From: an uncultured Leptotrichia sp.
GTDB taxonomy: Bacteria; Fusobacteriota; Fusobacteriia; Fusobacteriales; Leptotrichiaceae
Direction of reading: 5' to 3'
Length of the DNA stretch: 8,694 nucleotides
Assembly: GCA_938017765.1 (NCBI GenBank)
Contig: CALIJH010000054.1
Coordinates: forward strand, 1-8,694
Shown: positions 7,235 through 8,694 of the stretch, piece by piece
Layout of the letters: each line of letters starts with the position of its first letter
How positions within the stretch are numbered: position 1 is the first letter of the stretch
Notes under the pieces: generated by a model
What the model was told of the DNA's origin: nothing
What the model saw: the letters and a program-made list of their open reading frames with translations, nothing else
Databases searched by the model: none
Made by a program: the position numbers and the translations under genes

Positions 7235-7395
7235 TTTTAATTACTGTATTTTATTTTATAGTGTATTCTTTAAGAGAAAGTTATTATAAAAGGCAGAAAA
7301 TTATAATAACTCAGAAAAATGTTTATTTATTTTGTAAGTAATTTTGGATAGAATAATATTATATTTAAAAATTAAGTTTTAAATCATTCAGGATT
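7235..7395. other. Non-coding remainder of the convergent intergenic region
   Basis: With the palindrome to its left, this makes up the 337-nt gene-free gap between the small membrane protein gene and the hydrolase gene. It is very AT-rich, with no open frame of note on either strand. Apart from the two hairpins listed separately I see nothing in it. Confidence 0.6.
7279..7311. repeat. Perfect 11-bp hairpin in intergenic region
   Basis: AGTTATTATAA (7279-7289) and TTATAATAACT (7301-7311) are exact inverted repeats around an 11-nt loop. The stem has only two G-C pairs and no strong T run on either side, so it is a weak terminator at best. It could back up termination of the minus-strand hydrolase transcript. 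Confidence 0.45.
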
Positions 7396-7403
7396 TTAAA
7401 ACT
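7375..7403 (-). terminator. Possible terminator of the hydrolase gene, overlapping its stop codon
   Basis: Read on the minus strand, AGTTTTAAA (7403-7395) pairs with TTTAAAACT (7383-7375) across an 11-nt loop, followed by TAATTTTTAAA. The hydrolase stop TAA (7398-7396) lies in the first arm. The 9-bp stem is almost all A-T, so it is weak, but its placement and T-rich tail fit an intrinsic terminator. Confidence 0.35.
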
Positions 7404-8175
7404 CAACGACATATTTGACAAACTCATCAGGACTGTCGAAATTTACTCCGTGTCCTGCATTTTTTATAATGACGGTTTTTGTATTTGGTCTTTTCCGTTC
7501 GATTTCAAGAGCATGTTCATAAGATAGAACCCATGAATTTTCTCCATTAAATAGAAGCATAGGGCAAGTGCTTTTTAAGAGAATATTCCAATGGTTGCCA
7601 CTTAAGTCATTTTGAGATTTATTCATATTATTTTTGTCAAAACGAAATTTCCAGCCTTTTTCATCTTCTACGGCACTTTCAAGAAAATAGTCAGGTTCGT
7701 TTATACCTATTTTTCTTAAACTGTTCTCCAAATCTCTTAGAGTCATAGTATAATCAGGGATTTTTTCAACAAAAGAATTGTCATCATTGATGACAGCTCC
7801 TATATCTTCTATAATTATTTTGGTAATATCGGAATGAACAGAAGCCGCATAGTAAGCAATAAGTCCTCCTAATGAATGCCCGATAACGGTTATTTTATTG
7901 TTTATTTTTTCGTTTTTAATTAAATTGTCCATAAATGCTGAAAAATCATTTACAAAGTCAATAATTCTGTAATTTCCTTCTTTTGAATGCTCGCTAAAAC
8001 CGTGTCCTCTAAGGTCGAGGCTAAACACACGGTAATTTTTAGATTCAAGAATATTTGAATAATAACGGGCATTTCCAAAATGACCATGCATACATATAAT
8101 AACAGATTTTTCTGTCTGTTCATTATCAAGATATGACAGTTTGAGATTATCAGAAATAAAATATTTTCTTTTCAT
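7396..8175 (-). CDS. Alpha/beta hydrolase fold protein
   Basis: 259 residues, minus strand, ATG preceded by AAAGGAG (8189-8183) with 7-nt spacing. It shows the fold in order: oxyanion-hole HGHFGN (30-35), SLDLRGHGFSEHS (52-64), nucleophile elbow GHSLGG with Ser101, a helical cap region at about 130-200, and the catalytic His in NAGHGVNF (His242). The usual acid position after strand 7 reads NGENSWVLS, with Ser214 where Asp is normal; Asp124 in IIEDIGA, at the end of strand 6, is a candidate alternative acid. There is no signal peptide, so it is cytosolic. The substrate cannot be told from sequence; relatives include esterases, lactonases and C-C bond hydrolases. It is transcribed divergently from the regulator gene at 8367 and convergently to the accB run, so it is a separate unit, perhaps controlled by that regulator. 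Confidence 0.92.
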   Translation of the reverse strand: MKRKYFISDNLKLSYLDNEQTEKSVIICMHGHFGNARYYSNILESKNYRVFSLDLRGHGFSEHSKEGNYRIIDFVNDFSAFMDNLIKNEKINNKITVIGHSLGGLIAYYAASVHSDITKIIIEDIGAVINDDNSFVEKIPDYTMTLRDLENSLRKIGINEPDYFLESAVEDEKGWKFRFDKNNMNKSQNDLSGNHWNILLKSTCPMLLFNGENSWVLSYEHALEIERKRPNTKTVIIKNAGHGVNFDSPDEFVKYVVEF

Positions 8176-8202
8176 TATTTTTCTCCTTTAATGTTTGATT
8201 AT

Positions 8203-8230
8203 AATATAGTATAATGGATAAAAGTATCAG
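8203..8230 (-). promoter_or_regulatory. Weak candidate promoter for the hydrolase gene
   Basis: On the minus strand CTGATA (8230-8225) and TATATT (8208-8203) are 16 nt apart, matching consensus at four and five of six bases. Other -10-like hexamers overlap (TATACT at 8213-8208, TATAAT at 8203-8198), so the exact element is uncertain. Confidence 0.25.
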
Positions 8231-8267
8231 ATTATGAAACTTTTTATATAAATTTTGAAGAATTATT

Positions 8268-8297
8268 TTGATAATAAAATAACGAAATAATTATAAA
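8268..8297 (+). promoter_or_regulatory. Candidate promoter for the WYL-type regulator gene
   Basis: TTGATA (8268-8273) and TATAAA (8292-8297) are 18 nt apart, each matching consensus at five of six bases. The -10 hexamer lies inside the first copy of the 15-bp tandem repeat, and an identical TATAAA lies in the second copy (8307-8312). Confidence 0.35.
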
Positions 8298-8313
8298 AGA
8301 AATAATTATAAAA
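8284..8313. repeat. Perfect 15-bp tandem direct repeat upstream of regulator
   Basis: GAAATAATTATAAAA occurs twice back to back (8284-8298 and 8299-8313) with no mismatch. Each copy holds the 8-bp palindrome ATAATTAT. It lies between the divergent hydrolase and regulator genes, over the likely promoter, so it may be a pair of operator sites; slippage in AT-rich DNA is the simple alternative. Confidence 0.6.
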
Positions 8314-8366
8314 AATATATTTAAAATTCAAATTGTTTTTTAAAAATTTTGAAAAAAGGAAGAAAG

Positions 8367-8694
8367 ATGACGAAATCGGAAAGAATAAATGATATGATGA
8401 TTTATCTGAATAAGAAAAATTATTTTAATTTAAAAGATATAATGAACAAATACAGCATTTCAAGAAGTACGGCATTAAGAGATATTAATTCTCTTGAAAA
8501 TATAGGGATGCCTATATATTCTGAAAAAGGGAGAAACGGGAAATACAGTATTTTAAATAATAGAATTTTATCTCCTATCATTTTTACTGTAGATGAGATA
8601 AATGCTCTCTATTTTTCCATGCTTACATTAAAGTCCTACCAGACGACACCTTTTCATTTGAGTTTGGAAAAATTGAAAGAAAAATTTGAAAATT
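8367..8694 (+). CDS. YafY/WYL-type helix-turn-helix transcription regulator, 3'-truncated
   Basis: 109 residues are visible before the window ends in an open frame. ATG 8367 is preceded by AAGGAAG (8356-8362). The N terminus is a winged helix of the HTH_11/DeoR-like kind: SERINDMMIYLNKKNYFNLK, then IMNKYSISRSTALRDINSLE with the recognition helix at about 32-44, and a wing in YSEKGRNGKYSIL (51-63). The following segment, SPIIFTVDEINALYFSM (69-85), is the linker typical of proteins in which a WYL ligand-sensing domain comes next; that domain would lie outside the window. Such proteins are usually repressors or activators of nearby or divergent genes. The divergent hydrolase, with 191 nt between starts and a tandem repeat near the promoter, is the obvious candidate target (inference). 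Confidence 0.85.
   Translation, partial: MTKSERINDMMIYLNKKNYFNLKDIMNKYSISRSTALRDINSLENIGMPIYSEKGRNGKYSILNNRILSPIIFTVDEINALYFSMLTLKSYQTTPFHLSLEKLKEKFEN

Noticed and set aside
8231..8240. TTATGAAAC resembling the palindrome's terminal TTATGAAACACCC
   Set aside because: Only about nine bases match, with no partner repeat nearby and no continuation into the CCCTCT end, so chance is the better explanation.
1..8694. CRISPR array, tRNA, rRNA or riboswitch
   Set aside because: No regularly spaced repeats, no cloverleaf-like or rRNA-like GC-richer stretch, and no leader long enough to hold a known riboswitch in front of any gene were seen.

Overview
The window is AT-rich chromosomal DNA with mostly housekeeping genes. 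The gene order, strong AT bias of synonymous positions, AGGAGG-type ribosome sites and protein style suggest a low-GC bacterium, most likely Fusobacteriota of the Leptotrichia type. A Firmicute cannot be excluded from sequence alone, because the order accB-accC-asp23-nusB is also the Bacillus/Clostridium arrangement.

Layout. Positions 1-3223 hold the 3' nine-tenths of dnaE (replicative DNA polymerase III alpha); the start lies upstream of the window. After a 68-nt gap with a plausible promoter comes a closely spaced + strand run: an accB-like gene (3292-3693), accC (3796-5151), an Asp23/Gls24 gene (5197-5598), an amaP-like membrane anchor gene (5617-6303), nusB (6338-6742) and a 92-residue membrane protein with a poly-Asp tail (6780-7058). 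Gaps after accC are 18-45 nt, so these are probably one transcript. The run ends at a 154-bp near-perfect palindrome (7081-7234) that looks like a MITE and may also terminate transcription from both sides. Convergent to it, on the minus strand, is an alpha/beta hydrolase (7396-8175). Divergent from the hydrolase, across 191 nt with a perfect 15-bp tandem repeat, starts a YafY/WYL-type transcription regulator (8367 to the window end, truncated).

How they fit. AccC carboxylates biotin on a carrier protein in the first step of fatty acid synthesis. Asp23-family proteins next to accBC (B. subtilis YqhY) have been tied to acetyl-CoA carboxylase activity, and AmaP-type proteins anchor Asp23 proteins at the membrane. 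The most striking point is that the AccB-like protein has no biotinylation site: Gly97 sits where the biotinyl-lysine should be, and the AMKM motif is absent. It cannot be a normal biotin carrier. It resembles in concept the plant plastid BADC proteins, which are AccB homologues without the lysine that act as non-catalytic ACCase subunits. The cluster may therefore be a regulatory carboxylase/membrane-scaffold module, with the functional carrier encoded elsewhere. That is inference.
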